Source: Ectobius pallidus
Lineage: Eukaryota; Arthropoda; Insecta; Blattodea; Ectobiidae
Reading direction: 5' to 3'
Assembly: GCA_964059195.1 (NCBI GenBank)
Contig: CAXKWD010000007.1
Span: 2,418,001 to 2,482,000 of the forward strand
DNA length: 64,000 bases
Below, one piece after another: positions 22,461 to 34,447 of this stretch (position 1 is the first letter of the stretch; every line of letters starts with the position of its first letter). The notes beneath the pieces were generated by a model that was given only the letters and a program-made list of their open reading frames with translations, did not search any database and was not told the origin of the DNA. The translations under genes were made by a program, and so were the position numbers.

Positions 22461-22802
22461 AATTTAATGATTGTGTACAACACTGTGTACTTAGTGGAAA
22501 CCTAGTGCCCCTAGGTTTTAGTTTTCCTTAAGATAAGTTATTAAAACAAAAGGTGTCTGCAATAAAGCGAGATCATTTCATTCCAAAGTAGTAAAAGTTT
22601 CTGTATTTTAGTAGATTTTTATATACTAGTTAAAATACAATAGATTAATTTACTGACAGTGAATAGTTAAAAGAATGCTGCACAACGTTTCGAGTCGTCC
22701 CTCGACCCTTCCTCAGGTGCCTCCTGAATCACACTGCTCACAAGACGAGGAATCTTCCACACTTGGTTGGTAACTATCGATCATAAACGTCGTACATCGA
22801 GC
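22461..22802 (+). other. Non-coding spacer beside the Penelope-like relic
   Basis: No gene is visible. The stretch AACGTTTCGAGTCGTCCCTC near 22684 is probably the 3' region of the adjacent minus-strand Penelope-like relic. It aligns with 46096-46437 of copy B. Confidence 0.45.
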
Positions 22803-23170
22803 TTACTTGTCGACCCATTCATTCGGGACTCCAAATTCAACAGTCCTTTCAACCTCCTTGGATGGTGGGAAAAACATAATGATCGATTTATCACTCCTCA
22901 ATCTCTTAATTATTTCCAACCAATCTTCACTTATACCCCCTTCATACCTGTTCATTGAGACCTGTTGGTTTTCAATAATCTTCCATGCTTCAGTCACTTT
23001 TCTTCTAACCCTGTCAAACACAACTTTCACAACATTAACCTCACCAATTCGATGTTTATCTTGAACGATATGTTGGCTCAAACCTGTTGTAAATTTTCCA
23101 TTCTTAATGTCCCTTTCGTGTTCTCTAATTCTAGCTCGAAAGTCTCTTCCCGTTTCCCCGATATAGACTT
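22803..23170 (-). pseudogene. Penelope-like element endonuclease relic, copy A
   Basis: The minus-strand frame encodes the C-terminal part of a GIY-YIG endonuclease module of the Penelope type (LSQHIVQDKHRIGEVNVVKV to VEFGVPNEWVDK). Immediately upstream, ETGRDFRARIREHERD-like codons are present. The catalytic GVYSV...YIGE segment, still seen in copy B, was removed by a deletion of about 170 bp at 23169. The RT portion is absent. Confidence 0.82.
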
Positions 23171-24300
23171 AGAAATGTAATGGAAATGAATACATTTGTT
23201 ACAGGATTAGGTCTACATGGCGACAACAGTTATGCCTACTAATTAATACGTGTAAATTACCGGTAGGTTCTGTTCTATTTTCTATATTTAAAATGTTAAT
23301 AATATTATAGTGCTTACTGAAACATGGTGAAATAACAATGAAAAAGATTATCTTTATCTGAATATAACCAGAGCTGGTGTCTCCAAGTGTTTGCACACCA
23401 ATGTCTATGATATTGAAATTGTTCTCAGGCCTAATATTTAAATATTTTAGCATGAACTGTTACAACTTAAATTCCATGGTCTGTATAGTTACAGAATTGG
23501 AAATGATATTAGTCATCGAGTAGGCCTAATGTCCTATTTCAAATGGTAGCATTCACTGATTACCAACAACTTAATTAGTATTTTTGTAATTACTTTCAGC
23601 ATGAAGTGAAGCAAAAAATTCCCCAAAAGAATGGAAATTTACCATGGCTGAATAATACACTAGTCTCCTTGGTCCAGAGAAAAGAAAGGCTTATTATTAC
23701 AAGGAAAGATTCCTCTCCTGAAATGAAACTTGTTAAATAAAAACATGTGCAACGAGAGAGTGAAATAAATACAGAATGCCATGTCTATTGAGAGGTGAAG
23801 TCTTCACTACAATGATTCCTAACGAAATTGTGAATACTTTTACCCATTTAATCCTACGTGTGTTATAAAACACAAGACACCTTACATGTAAAATATATAC
23901 GATAAAACTTAAAAATTTCATTTCAGATTTAAGCTCAATCGGAAAAATTAAAGTCATTGAAGAAGAATAATCACAATTTTCATTTTATCACTATTCAACG
24001 CTTCCATGTGTGTTTTACCATTAGAATATAATTTAGGCTCCAAATATTGGACGTTCCCACATTTCAAGACAGGCAAGACTGGTTGCTGAGGACTTGAAGT
24101 GTAATGTACTAGATCGTTACAGACCTATTCCTGTCATAGGTGGTGGCTCGACTCTTTTTTTAGGGGGAATCTAAGTGAAAGAATCCAACAGCTTAGGCCT
24201 ATATGCATATCTCAAGTCAATAATCTACTCTTATACAATTCAACGGCCCTAAATAGCGTGCTTGCTCGTTCGCCCGCTTCGTGAGACATCGGGTATACTC
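23170..24300 (+). pseudogene. Heavily decayed LINE fragments, copy A
   Basis: Forward-strand words such as NGNLPWLNNTLVSLVQRKER (about 23628-23690) and LDRYRPIPVI (about 24110) match the linker before, and the start of, a LINE RT domain. They are separated by stops. The rest is unassigned AT-rich sequence. The copy B equivalent is 46970-48100. Confidence 0.5.
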
Positions 24301-24473
24301 GGCGATGTTCGTCTCTCGCAGTGTAAACTTTCATGACGACTACATAATTAGGAAAACCGTTTCTTTATTATATAAAGCCAAAGTGAAATGAACACAATGA
24401 ACAAATATTCTAATTTTATTTTTACTTACAATTTTCATATCTCTGAACCACAAACATTTTTAATACGCTGCCA

Positions 24474-25020
24474 GCTATTGAAGTTGTTTCCTATACACTA
24501 CCAAAATTTGAACATTTTTTTTAAATTTCTCGATATAACAATATATCTCTCTACAACAATATATTTTTCTGATCCCTGCGAAATCGTGGTATCGAGATTT
24601 CACTGTAGTCTAATAACTTTATAATAAATTTCATAATAATGAGAAATGAAGGTGCTAAGAACAATTCAGGGGAAAACTTTATTAGATAAGATACACAATA
24701 CAGAAATTAGGAACAAATGCCAAATTCAGGACATAACTAAATTTACCAATGACAGAAGAAATTTTTGGAAAGAACACGTAGATAGAATGGAAAACAATCG
24801 CCTAGCAAAAAAGGCTCAAGAAAGCAGACCAAACGGAAAAAGATTAAGAGGAAGACCTGCTACGAGATGGAAAGACAGTACACATGACTCATCTGTGGAA
24901 TAAAGGGGAAATAAACAGGATGCCATCCTACATCACAAGAATAAGAAGAGAGAATAGTCTAAGAAAATGAAATACAATATTTACATAATTACTCATATAT
25001 TTGAAACACTAAAAGGTAAA
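24474..25020 (+). pseudogene. RTE-like LINE C-terminal fragment
   Basis: The frame 24646-24903 reads NDRRNFWKEHVDRMENNRLA and then GRPATRWKD, the 'HVxRMxxxRLAK...GRPxxRWxD' tail of RTE-like elements. It is comparable to the tail of the relic at 9420-12545 but diverged from it. No RT core. It begins just past the right breakpoint of copy A. Confidence 0.7.
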
Positions 25021-25027
25021 GTGATCT

Positions 25028-25316
25028 CTATACAGGCCATGGAGGCCCAGAGGGTTCCAGGAGGTTGAAGCTCCCAGATTTTGGACATTCGGCACATGAA
25101 GGGGGTAAGGTCAGCATTAAGCACCGGCCGCCTTTACCCCCAGGATTGCTCCTGGTACTCATTTCTGTTAGAGGTTGAGTCGACCCCAGGGCCATAGTGC
25201 CACCAGAAGGATTAGAACAATTGAAAAACTCAACGACCTCATCGGGAATGGAACCCGCAACCTTCCGGTTTGTAGCGCAGCGCCTCAACCACTACGCTAC
25301 GGCGTACTCCCCATTT
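25028..25316 (-). mobile_element. tRNA-derived SINE, minus orientation
   Basis: On the minus strand the head carries an A-box-like TAGCGTAGTGG (near 25300) and a B-box-like GGTTCCATTCC about 45 bp further in, as in polymerase III-transcribed SINEs. The body continues to about 25028. No clean target duplication found. Confidence 0.7.
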
Positions 25317-26100
25317 GAAAGACAAGTCTTTACATATTCACACAATCTTGCCTAACACTTTTACGTTACCTTTCGCTAACTGCTAAGGAGTAGGGCGCAG
25401 TCAAAGAAAAACTATTTTCTCCATAAAGATTGGGAATTACATTTTTTTATTATTCAAAGGGATGAAAATGAGTTATGTTGGGCAACAATTCGCTTTATTT
25501 TGCATTTCATCCGTAGACGACACTTCAATACGAATCATGGGAAATGTATCGTTTCATGTATTTTTTTTTTCTTATAAGCTGTATGCAATAAACTAATAAA
25601 TTATGAAATGAAGTTATCCATTAATATTTAACTGCGACAAATGATTTTGCACTAAAAATCTCAAGATCAGCGTAATATAAGTCTCTTTGCATTAACATCA
25701 GAATTGATCTATTGTAGGGGACGAGAGGTAAAAGCCTAAAAAGGCAAACACAAAATCGAACAAAATAATAAAAATCCCTTTAGGCAGGCCTACAGGCGGA
25801 GGTAGATTTCGAAGTGCTTTTGGTTTAATTTATTGTCGCTGCATAGCACTCTTCTTCTTTAGCCTTGGCATGGCAAACCTGCAGTAAAGAGGAAGAGCCT
25901 ACAATAAATTGTTTTGACAACAATAATAGGATATAATATTCTGGGAGGCCGTGCGCAAGATCAGCAATGAATAAAATTAGCAAAGCCGCTAAACAAGACA
26001 AAATTATGATATTATAATAATTCTTTCAAGTGTTATTATTTTCAAACATTAAAATCTCGCGTCATATGAGTGCTATCAAGAAACTATTTATTAATTTGTA
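25317..26100. other. Intergenic, no recognisable feature
   Basis: AT-rich sequence between the two copies with only short frames. No transposon termini, splice-flanked exons or RNA genes are visible. Confidence 0.5.
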
Positions 26101-26167
26101 GAGTACTCATCAAGAGCTTTTCAACGATACTCCACAAGACATGGTTTCAAAAGTTTCGAATTTTCAT

Positions 26168-26200
26168 CCCCCACCCCCACCCCCACCCCCACCCCCACCC
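26168..26200 (-). repeat. (CCCCCA)n tract, G-quadruplex-capable on the minus strand
   Basis: Five consecutive C5A units. On the minus strand these give runs of five G separated by single bases, a strong G-quadruplex pattern. The surrounding 26140-26345 also has several C-rich runs. No adjacent gene. Confidence 0.85.
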
Positions 26201-26452
26201 TCACTCGAACCTCCGAATCGTTGGTGTCACTGTGAACTCCATAGGGAGTACTCTAATTTATTCAAAGAAAGTTTCCCTCTATACTTCATAGGGGCCGAGA
26301 TATACATTTTTAAAAATTTCAACCCCCTCCCCCGACCACCCCCTTGGGCCAATTTTGCCCATTAACGAACTTGTCCGAACTATTGGGCCTAGAAATAACA
26401 TAATAAAATTTGGTTCAAATATCTTCAAAATTACGGCCGCTATCGTGTAAAG

Positions 26453-26458
<6 letters not shown>

Positions 26459-26484
<26 letters not shown>
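26459..26484. repeat. (TA)n microsatellite
   Basis: Thirteen or so TA units in a row, followed by a T run. Confidence 0.9.
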
Positions 26485-26488
<4 letters not shown>

Positions 26489-26811
26489 TCACAATTTTTT
26501 TTTTTGAACAGGCGGTGGTTTCGTACTTAGGGGAGCATGAAACGTAAAGATATGAGAGAATTTTTCGAAAATCATAAAGTGGTATCCATTGCAATAGGTA
26601 GATTTTTCCTAAAAAAGCCACAGGAAAACAATTGGTGCGTGTCAGCTACCACATTTCTAAATATATTGCGGACAAATGAAATCACAATGGGGAGAATGTT
26701 GAAGACTGTTTAGTTTTAGCTGCCGAAGATGTTTGCCCTAACATAGTCGAACAATTTAAATGTATCAGCTAGTCACCTCACACGGAATAGTGGAACTTAG
26801 TTCTGATGTAG

Positions 26812-27223
26812 TCCACCGCTGTGGCGTAGGGGATGTGTTCGCTCCTCTCACGCAGCGGGCCCGGATTCGAATCCTGGTCGGGACAAGTTACGTAGGTGGG
26901 GTTTTTCTTCACCTGTGAGACAAATGTCGGGTAACTTTAGGCCCTTGTGGTCCCCGGATATCATCTGGCCGTCATTATCATCTTCATCCCATCCTCGCCT
27001 TGTTTGGAGTGTGTGAATGGTGTGTCTCGTCCTATGTGTTCGTGTTGTCTCGGAGGTGGCCCCGGCATTGGGCTGATCACGCATCCGGGAGGTCCTCCAT
27101 GTCTTTGTCTGGTCAAAAAAGTATGTATGTGATCCATAGATGATCCTTCTCCCGACAGGCCCGGACGGCTTGATCGCTTAAATCCTAAAAGGGAGAGGTA
27201 AAACTAAGACAAAGCAAGCAAGC
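26812..27223 (+). mobile_element. tRNA-derived SINE with exact 10-bp target duplication
   Basis: The head has an A-box-like TGGCGTAGGGG and a B-box-like GATTCGAATCC. The body ends in an AAGCAAGCAAGC-type tail. TCTGATGTAG occurs at 26802-26811 and 27224-27233. The same family occurs in reverse at 37487-37940. Confidence 0.85.
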
Positions 27224-27239
27224 TCTGATGTAGAGTGAC

Positions 27240-27445
27240 AATTAATGAATAAAGTACAAACTATGAAGCGGTATTCCTTAGCACTGGACGAGAGTACAAA
27301 TAATGAAGATACAGCTCAATCAGAGGCAGACAGAAGGGTTTCTAGATATATCACACACGTGGCATTGATATATTTGAAGCAATTTTGCATGTTACAAAAA
27401 ATAACTAAAAATCCTATAGACAAACTTCAACAATATTGGAACTAA
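27240..27445 (+). pseudogene. hAT transposase remnant
   Basis: A 66-residue frame begins near the motif YSLALDESTNNEDTAQ. This strongly recalls the 'SLALDESTDxxDTAQ' segment of hAT transposases of the GTF2IRD2/ZMYM-like type. The rest of the transposase is missing. Confidence 0.65.
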
Positions 27446-27495
27446 CAGAATTTCAATTTGAAATTATTGATATTATTAATTATAATAGTAATAAC

Positions 27496-28269
27496 CAGTG
27501 CTTTTTTTGTGACGGTACGCAACGGTACGCAGTACCGGCACCTTTTTTCCCTTCAAAAAAATTGGATATTACCCGGAATATTCCTTTCACAATTCCTATA
27601 AAATTATGGCCTTGTTTGTTGGTTTTGTTAGATTTCTACGTACATAATAGCCTACACACGAGCACATGATAGTTTCTGTAAATTGCCGTGGCTACTGGAC
27701 TGCAAGAGGGTTGGGGTGGGTTTTCCAGCCCTCGGCAAACTGCTCCTGTGGACAAGGCCATTCTGACAGTACCAGTGCTAATGCAGTAACAAACAAGTAG
27801 TAAACAGCTAACCACCATAGTTAATCAGGGGTTAGTGCATGTTTAAATTTAACTGCATTCGTTGCTTACATATAATTTGAAAAGAAAACCCTTCATTTGT
27901 GTTGCAGAGGCAAGTAAATTCACAGTTGTTTAGTACGATTATAGGAACAAGGGGTGCATGTTGTTCACAAGTTAAATGAGTAAAATAAGAAATTATTATG
28001 TAATGATGAGCAATAAAAGAAAGCATGACGATGTTTTTGAAGTATCTCATAAACTGCACACAGCGAATAAAATTAATCTTTAGAGAACGTCACAAGTACT
28101 GGTGATATTACTGCAATTCAGGGAAGAAACATTTCTGGCCATGATAGGCCTGACTATTCGACATTAACTTAGAAAAATGACTTCTGGGAGAAGTGTGGGA
28201 GCTCCCGTGTGATTAAGTTTAAAAGTTTCGGAGGGTACCGCCACCTTCTTTGTTAGAAAAAAAGCACTG
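27496..28269. mobile_element. Non-autonomous hAT element with 8-bp target duplication
   Basis: The ends are CAGTGCTTTTTTT and its inverted copy. Exact GTAATAAC duplications lie at 27488-27495 and 28270-28277. GGTAC-rich subterminal boxes occur near both ends. The 774-bp interior has no transposase. Confidence 0.88.
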
Positions 28270-28307
28270 GTAATAACAATACTGATAGTGAAAACTCAGA
28301 AACAAAT

Positions 28308-28917
28308 CATTAAAATTTCAAACAAATACACACTTCTACGAACAACTTCACAAAAGAGGTATCCCATTTCCCATTCCGAATGTGGAGTAAGATGTTACGA
28401 CGATTCTCCTTCACCATGAGCTCCCTACCCCTGGTTTAGAGTAATTGTTCTCGCTCCCTTGACACCTGCATTGTTCATCATCTTCATCTTATTCTACTTA
28501 TTCGTCTTCTTCTGGGTGTTGGCCTCGGTCTGAATTTTGCCAGGTAGCCAGTGTTTTTGTGTTGGGAGTAATCGGCCCTGGAATAGGGATAATCGTGACT
28601 CGGCAAAATGTTTATGTGAATATGATGCGACCTGCAATAACTTTTACAACAGGTAAGTATCGGAATTTTGTGTGTGTAAACTACAGGAATTGAATGTTTT
28701 ACAGGAACTATAAATCAGGTATATTGGGACGTATTGGATGACCGAAAATGCACATTGATCACCTACTCTACAATCACATGAAGGGTTCATGTGCTCGAAG
28801 AGCAGGTGAAGGATATCTACTGTTGGTGATGGTAGTATGTGAAGAACTGACGTCGAAAATGGGACTTCTTTTGTGAAGTTGTTCAAAGAACTGTGTATTT
28901 GTTTGAAATTTTAATGA
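28308..28917. repeat. Inverted-repeat pair reaching the left edge of copy B
   Basis: Arms of about 55-60 bp at 28308-28370 and 28850-28917 share CATTAAAATTTCAAACAAAT and AACAACTTCACAAAAGA in opposite orientation. The right arm runs into the first bases of copy B. It could be an eroded DNA transposon or a local inversion product at the breakpoint. No gene in the 480-bp interior. Confidence 0.65.
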
Positions 28918-30173
28918 TGAATGCTGCTTAGTTGTTTTTATTACCATTAATATCAATAATTTCAAATTGAATTTTGTTGGTACCAATATATTGAATGTTT
29001 TAGTTATTTCAGACGGTTCTCTTAGGTTTCATATAACCTAGTGTTAATCTAAATAAAAAAATTAAAAAAAAAAAAGGTAACGTGGAATATCACTCTACAC
29101 AGGTGTATTGCGAATACTAACACATCAATTTATCGACACTCTCGATGTATGCCCTTCACATGACATTAATGTAGCCTAGTAGTGTATTTCCGCATATTTC
29201 CGTCAATAACGGATAAGCCTATATGTTTTGTCAGTTTCAACACAAAGGCCTGTAGTGCCAACAAAGAATAGGCTGTAAAGCGAAGAGAAAACCCTTCTTA
29301 TTTGTGACATCTGAACAATTCGGCGCTATGAGGTATGTAGGCTATGTGGGATCATCTACTGACAAAATATGAAAAGCTCAACATGAATTGACCAGACGCT
29401 AAGGACATTTTCTGTAGACTTTCTCCAGACTACATATAGGCTGTACATAAATTAATCTACAAACACTCTCAACGTTGCCTGGTTTTTAAGCTCTTTAAAA
29501 TAATTGGAACGCGAAATATATTTTATTGGAAATATTTTACATAATTATGTTACGTAAAATAATTTATGTAAACAAATCAAAATACATGAGTTACATGAAA
29601 TAAGTTCTATTATAACCACTGCTGGCGAACAATATGAATACATAGACCGTCTGAGTGCTGATTTCATTTCAAGAAAATGCTTTATGTGCAATATCGACCT
29701 GAGATATATGAAACATTTAAACTAACAAATGCGAAAACTATGACAGTCAGTAAAGATTTTGTAAAAATCCTCAATTTAATATTACAGAACACAAATTCAG
29801 AAACGTAGCGGCTCATGAACTCATTTCCAAGAACAATCGCTCAATCTCTCTCTATATAATATATAAGAGGCTTTGTCCTGACTGACTGACTGACAGAGAA
29901 TCAACGTACAGCCTAAACTATAACAGGTAGAGACTTGGAATTTTGACAGTAACTTCGTTTCATAATGTAGGTGCACACTAAGAAAGGATTTTGAAAAATT
30001 CTGATTTTAAATGCCAAAAATTAAACGTTTTTGAGAATACTTAATCCCTTTTTAGACAGAATTATCAAAACAAAATCACAGAACATATTGTTGCCAGTGG
30101 TATCAGATGGTTTTGGAATTAAATTAAATGGAAGTTTGACAAATTAGAGAAGGTATCAATATAATTCATGTTA

Positions 30174-31346
30174 TCTATATTAATAAAAGGAATTGTCTGT
30201 CCGCGATGCCCAGCGAAATTTACTGAACGCAGAGATCTGAAATTATTAACATAGGTGGGCTGAAGGGTCGGAAAATGCACCTCGAAGCCGGAATTTTAAT
30301 TCTAGCTTTCGTTCGTGAGTTATGAGTGAAAAACGGGCAAAAAAACGTGCATTTTATGCGTTTTCGAAGCATCAGTTTTCAGTTATACATTTCAAAATCA
30401 AATCAATTACAGTTGGCTTTGGTTATTTTTGTCATACCTTGGAAATGAAACTTTCGCGATCGCTTGAATGTTGTAAGCCCTAAATATGGTCAAACATTGT
30501 TTTATTTGGACGAAACTCACTATACAGGGGTGTTCGATTCTGAGGTCGCTTTTACCAGGCGACGCTATCTAATCGTATGTTGTCCAAGTGATTTAGATGT
30601 AATAAATATAATGATTTTACTATTATGCTCTTAATTTTTAATTTTTGAAATAATTATCGCGGACCATCACTTGATTTTGTTAGTCCATCCTAGACGATTC
30701 ATTTGTTTAGAATATCAAGGCACACAGACATATGACATTTTCAACCTACACGGAAGAGGGATATCAATATAGGTCTAAATATGGTCAAACATTGTTCGAT
30801 TTGAACGAAACTCACTATACAGGGGTTTTCTGGGCCAAGGAACTCGAATCTGAGGTCGCTTTTACCAGGCGACGCTATCTAATCGTGGTATGTTGTCCAC
30901 GTGATTAAGGTGATAATAAATATAATGATTTAACTATTATGCTCTTATTTTTTAATCTATATTAATAAAAGCAAGTGTCTTTCTTCCTTCCCCCGTCTGT
31001 CAGTCCGCGATGCCCAGCAAAATCTACTCAACGCAGAGATCTGAAATTTTAAACATAAGTGGACTGAAGGGTCGGAAAATGCACCTCGAAGCCGGAATTT
31101 TAATTTTTGCTTTCGTTCGTGAGTGAAAAACCGGCAGAAAACGTGTATTTTTTTTGCGTTTTCGAAGTATCAGTTTTCAGTAATCATTTCAATGTCAAAT
31201 CAATTACAGTAGGCTTTGGCTATTTTTGTCATACCTTGGACATACCATCGCGATCGCTTGAATGTTGTAGCTCACGCAGGTCGATTCACTTGTTTTTAAT
31301 GTCAAGGCACGCAGACATATGAAATTTTCAACCTACACCGAAGAGG

Positions 31347-31385
<39 letters not shown>

Positions 31386-31910
31386 AGTGGGATAATCAAT
31401 ATAGGCCTAAATATGGTCAAACGTTGTTCGATTTGGACGAAACTCACTATACAGGGGTTTTCTGGGCCAAGAAATTCGAATCTGAGTTCGCTTTTACCAG
31501 GCGACGCTACCTAATCGTGGTATGCAGTCCACGTGATTTAGGTGTTAACAAATATAATGATTTAACTATTATGCTCTTAATTTTTAATTTTTGAAATAAT
31601 TATCACGGGTGATCGCTTGATTTTGTAAGTCCATCCTGGACGATTCATTTGTTTAGAATATCAATTCCCGCAGACGTATGAAATTTTCAACCTACATGGA
31701 AGAGGGATATTCAATTTAGGCCTAAATATGGTCAAACATTGTTCGACTGTTCGACTTGGACGAAACTCACTATACAGGGGTTTTCTGGACCAGGGAACTC
31801 GAATCTGAGGTCGCTTTTACCAGGCGACGCTACCTAGGCTTTGGCTATTTTTTTCATACCTTGGAAATAAAAACCCACGCAGTTCGATTCATTTGTTTAT
31901 AACTATGACG
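30174..31910 (+). repeat. Array of related Helitron-like segments
   Basis: The head TCTATATTAATAAAAG follows an A at 30174 and again at 30956. Both are followed by GTCCGCGATGCCCAGC and CGCAGAGATCTGAAAT. A second block (AAATATGGTCAAAC, then CTCACTATACAGGGG, then GCTTTTACCAGGCGACGCT) occurs near 30484, 30771, 31400 and 31715, and again at 36075. An (ATT)n tract sits at 31347-31384. The pattern suggests repeated insertion or internal amplification of one family. Confidence 0.75.
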
Positions 31911-31911
31911 T

Positions 31912-32700
31912 GCCCGCGGCTTCGCCCACGATAATTAATTGAAAAATTAAAAATTAATAGTATAATAATTATTAAAGCAGTATATTTATTAACACTTGCA
32001 CGCGAATCATTCATAAACTAAACCATTAATAATTAATGAAACAGCTAAAATTCCGGCTTCAAGATTACATTCCACGATTAGAAATCGCGACCTGGGAAAA
32101 CGATCTCAGATTCGATTATGCAGTTCCAAAGATAACTGTGAACCACTGCCTTCTAAACTGTATAATTCTCGTGCGTAATTCTCGAGACGGCGGTGGATAA
32201 TACGTATCGTTTCTCAACTGTTTGTTGACAGATGAATATGATGTGAATTTTATTTGATAAATTCAGTGTAATTTTCAGAAATTATATAATTTTTCAAGGG
32301 AAGGAGTGATTGATTTGGATTTTTTCTGTCCGCGATACTTCGAGGATTAAACTATCAATATATTAAAGCTCATGCCCGCGGCTTCACCCGCCATTATTAA
32401 TTGACTCCAGGATTTTAAAGAAATTTACACTGGCAGTGTAGGCTATTAAAAATGTTTGTGGTTCAGAGGTATGAAAATTGTAATTAAAAATAAAATTAGA
32501 ATATTTGTTCATTGTGTTCATTTCACTTAGGCCTTATATAATAAAGAAACGGTTTTCCTAATTTTGTAGTCGTCATGAAAGTATACACTGCGAGAGACGA
32601 ACATCGCCGAGTATACCCAATGTCTCACGAAGCGGGCGAGCGAGCAAGCACGCTATTTAGGGCCGTTGAATTGTATAAGAGTAGATGTCAAGGCAGGCAT
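31912..32700 (-). repeat. Segment inverted relative to 48000-49741
   Basis: Read on the minus strand it matches 48000-48744 and then, without interruption, 49681-49741. It includes GCGGGTGAAGCCGCGGGC-like hairpins and GAGACGAACATCGCCGAG-like sequence. It therefore provides the LTR-free version of the site at 48745-49680. It also overlaps the right end of the A/B duplication (32400-32690 matches 24170-24473 inverted). Confidence 0.8.
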
Positions 32701-32903
32701 ATATCTGAAATTTTCAACATAGACGGAAGAAGGATAATCAAGGCATAAATAAAATAAATAAATAAATGAGATTTTATTGTCATTCAACCTTGCAGCAATA
32801 GACAACGTCACCTTACAAATTGTACAAAACATATATATACACTATATTACATTAGAAATATATAAAAATAGATAAAGGAAAAAAAAAAGATGTTCATTAA
32901 TTA

Positions 32904-34328
32904 CTACCAAGTAATGTTTGCACATTCAAAAAATTCAAAGAATTCGTCAATAGAATAAAATGGGTTAACGACTAGCCAGTTGTATATCCTTGTCTTAAAT
33001 ACATTGAGTGGGACCTCCATCCATTCCAGGGGAAGTTTATTGAACACTTTTACACCAATTACCTCATAACTATTTAGTGACTTGGATAATCTACAAAAAG
33101 GTGTATTAATTTTCCTATTATATCTGGTACCATATGAGTGTATGTCTTGTCTGAGTAGATAATCTGATAAGTTATTTTTAATATGGAGGAGGACTGTGTA
33201 AATGTATAAGTTAATCACAGTCAGCACTTTAAGTTTAATGAACAGAGGTTTACAATGATCCATCTTTTTAGCATCTGTGATAACCCTGATAGCCTTCTTC
33301 TGGAGAACCAAAATGTCCTGCACATGGGCACTATTACCCCAGAGTAAAAGTCCGTAGCTCATAACGCTTTGAAAAAAAGCAAAATATGCCGATCTTACAT
33401 AATTTTGAGGTACATGATGTTTTAAGCTTCTTAATAGGTAAACTACCCGAGACAACTTAGTACTGACATATTTAACGTGAGGATCCCAAGATAATTTTCT
33501 GTCCATGACAACACCTAAAAACTTAACACTACTTTGACCTTCTTCTACTGGCAAATCTCTAAGACTAAATATTATTTGTTGTGTTTTATTCTCATTTAGT
33601 AAAAACCCATTTGCTCTGAACCATATCGATACCTGTGATATAGTTTCTTTTGTCATGTTTTGAAGGGTTACAAACTCCTTACTGACATTTAAAAATGTAG
33701 TGTCATCCGCATAAAGAATAGAATGACTATTTATATAAGATGATAAGTCGTTGATCATTATTATGAACAATAATGGTCCCAAAACTGATCCCTGAGGTAC
33801 GCCATGTGTAATCTGAGCTATTTGTGATCTTTCCTTACCAATACATACTATTTGTCTACGCTTTGTTAGAAATGACTCAAAAATATTATCAGATTTATCA
33901 TTGATAATTCCATAATAAACTAATTTTTTTGTAAGTGATTCGTTATCTACGCAGTCAAAAGCTTTACTAAGGTCGCAAAATGTAGCCATAGCAAACTGTT
34001 TTCCTTCATACGCGTCAAGTACTTTTTTAATCAACGAGTCAATAGCATGAACGGTGGATTTTCCCTTTCTAAAACCGAATTGTGTGGGAGACAGTATATT
34101 ATAGTGTTCCAGATAATTACAAACCTGTTTATAAATAACCGATTCTAAGACCTTAGATAAAACCGGAGTCATTGACACTGGACGATAGCTAGAGGGGCAA
34201 TCTCTCTCTCCTTTTTTATAAATAGGCACAACTCTGGACATAATGGAACTTTGCGCCCCATGCTGCTCCCCTTTCCACTCTCCACTCGCCTGGCCGCTTC
34301 CCCGCTTCGCGTGCCGCCTGCTCCGCAT
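32904..34328 (-). pseudogene. LINE reverse transcriptase fragment, 5'-truncated
   Basis: The open frame has 474 codons. The first 26 or so (34250-34328) are GC-rich and not LINE-like, so the element begins at about 34245. RT motifs appear in order: VVPIYKKGERDCPSSYRPVS, FCDLSKAFDCVD, GVPQGSVLGPLLF, YADD (about residues 206-209), then a C-terminal IGVKVFNKLPLEW. The 3' end on the minus strand reaches an (AAAT)n tail at about 32747-32775. The endonuclease is missing. It is in the same broad clade as the element at 18836 but clearly a different family. Confidence 0.88.
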
Positions 34329-34447
34329 ACCTTATTCATGCCTGCAGCCGTTGCTCAACGCCGGTAATGCATAATTGCAATTGATATGTCACCTAATATT
34401 TCACAATAAAGAAAGCCCCTTGCACCTCCACATAATATTCCACAATT

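Larger units (their letters stand above)
1..24473 (+). repeat. Copy A of a large direct segmental duplication
   Basis: This stretch aligns in order with 28909-48273. The shared landmarks are the first 1.4 kb, a SINE near 1761, 3070-4198, the receptor gene, a Tc1/mariner relic, an exon-like block at 16555, LINE and Penelope relics, and the last match at an 'aatacgctgccag' motif near 24473. Beyond that point the two copies go separate ways. Copy A may extend left of the window, because position 1 already lies inside the match. Differences are dominated by transposon insertions and deletions, with scattered substitutions outside the receptor block. Confidence 0.9.

Noticed and set aside
26131..26365. 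Proline-rich open frames over the CCCCCA tract
   Set aside because: Simple-repeat translation with no conserved flanks.
31319..31594. 91-codon frame with a tyrosine run
   Set aside because: The run is the (ATT)n microsatellite read in frame; the rest is the repeated Helitron-like block.
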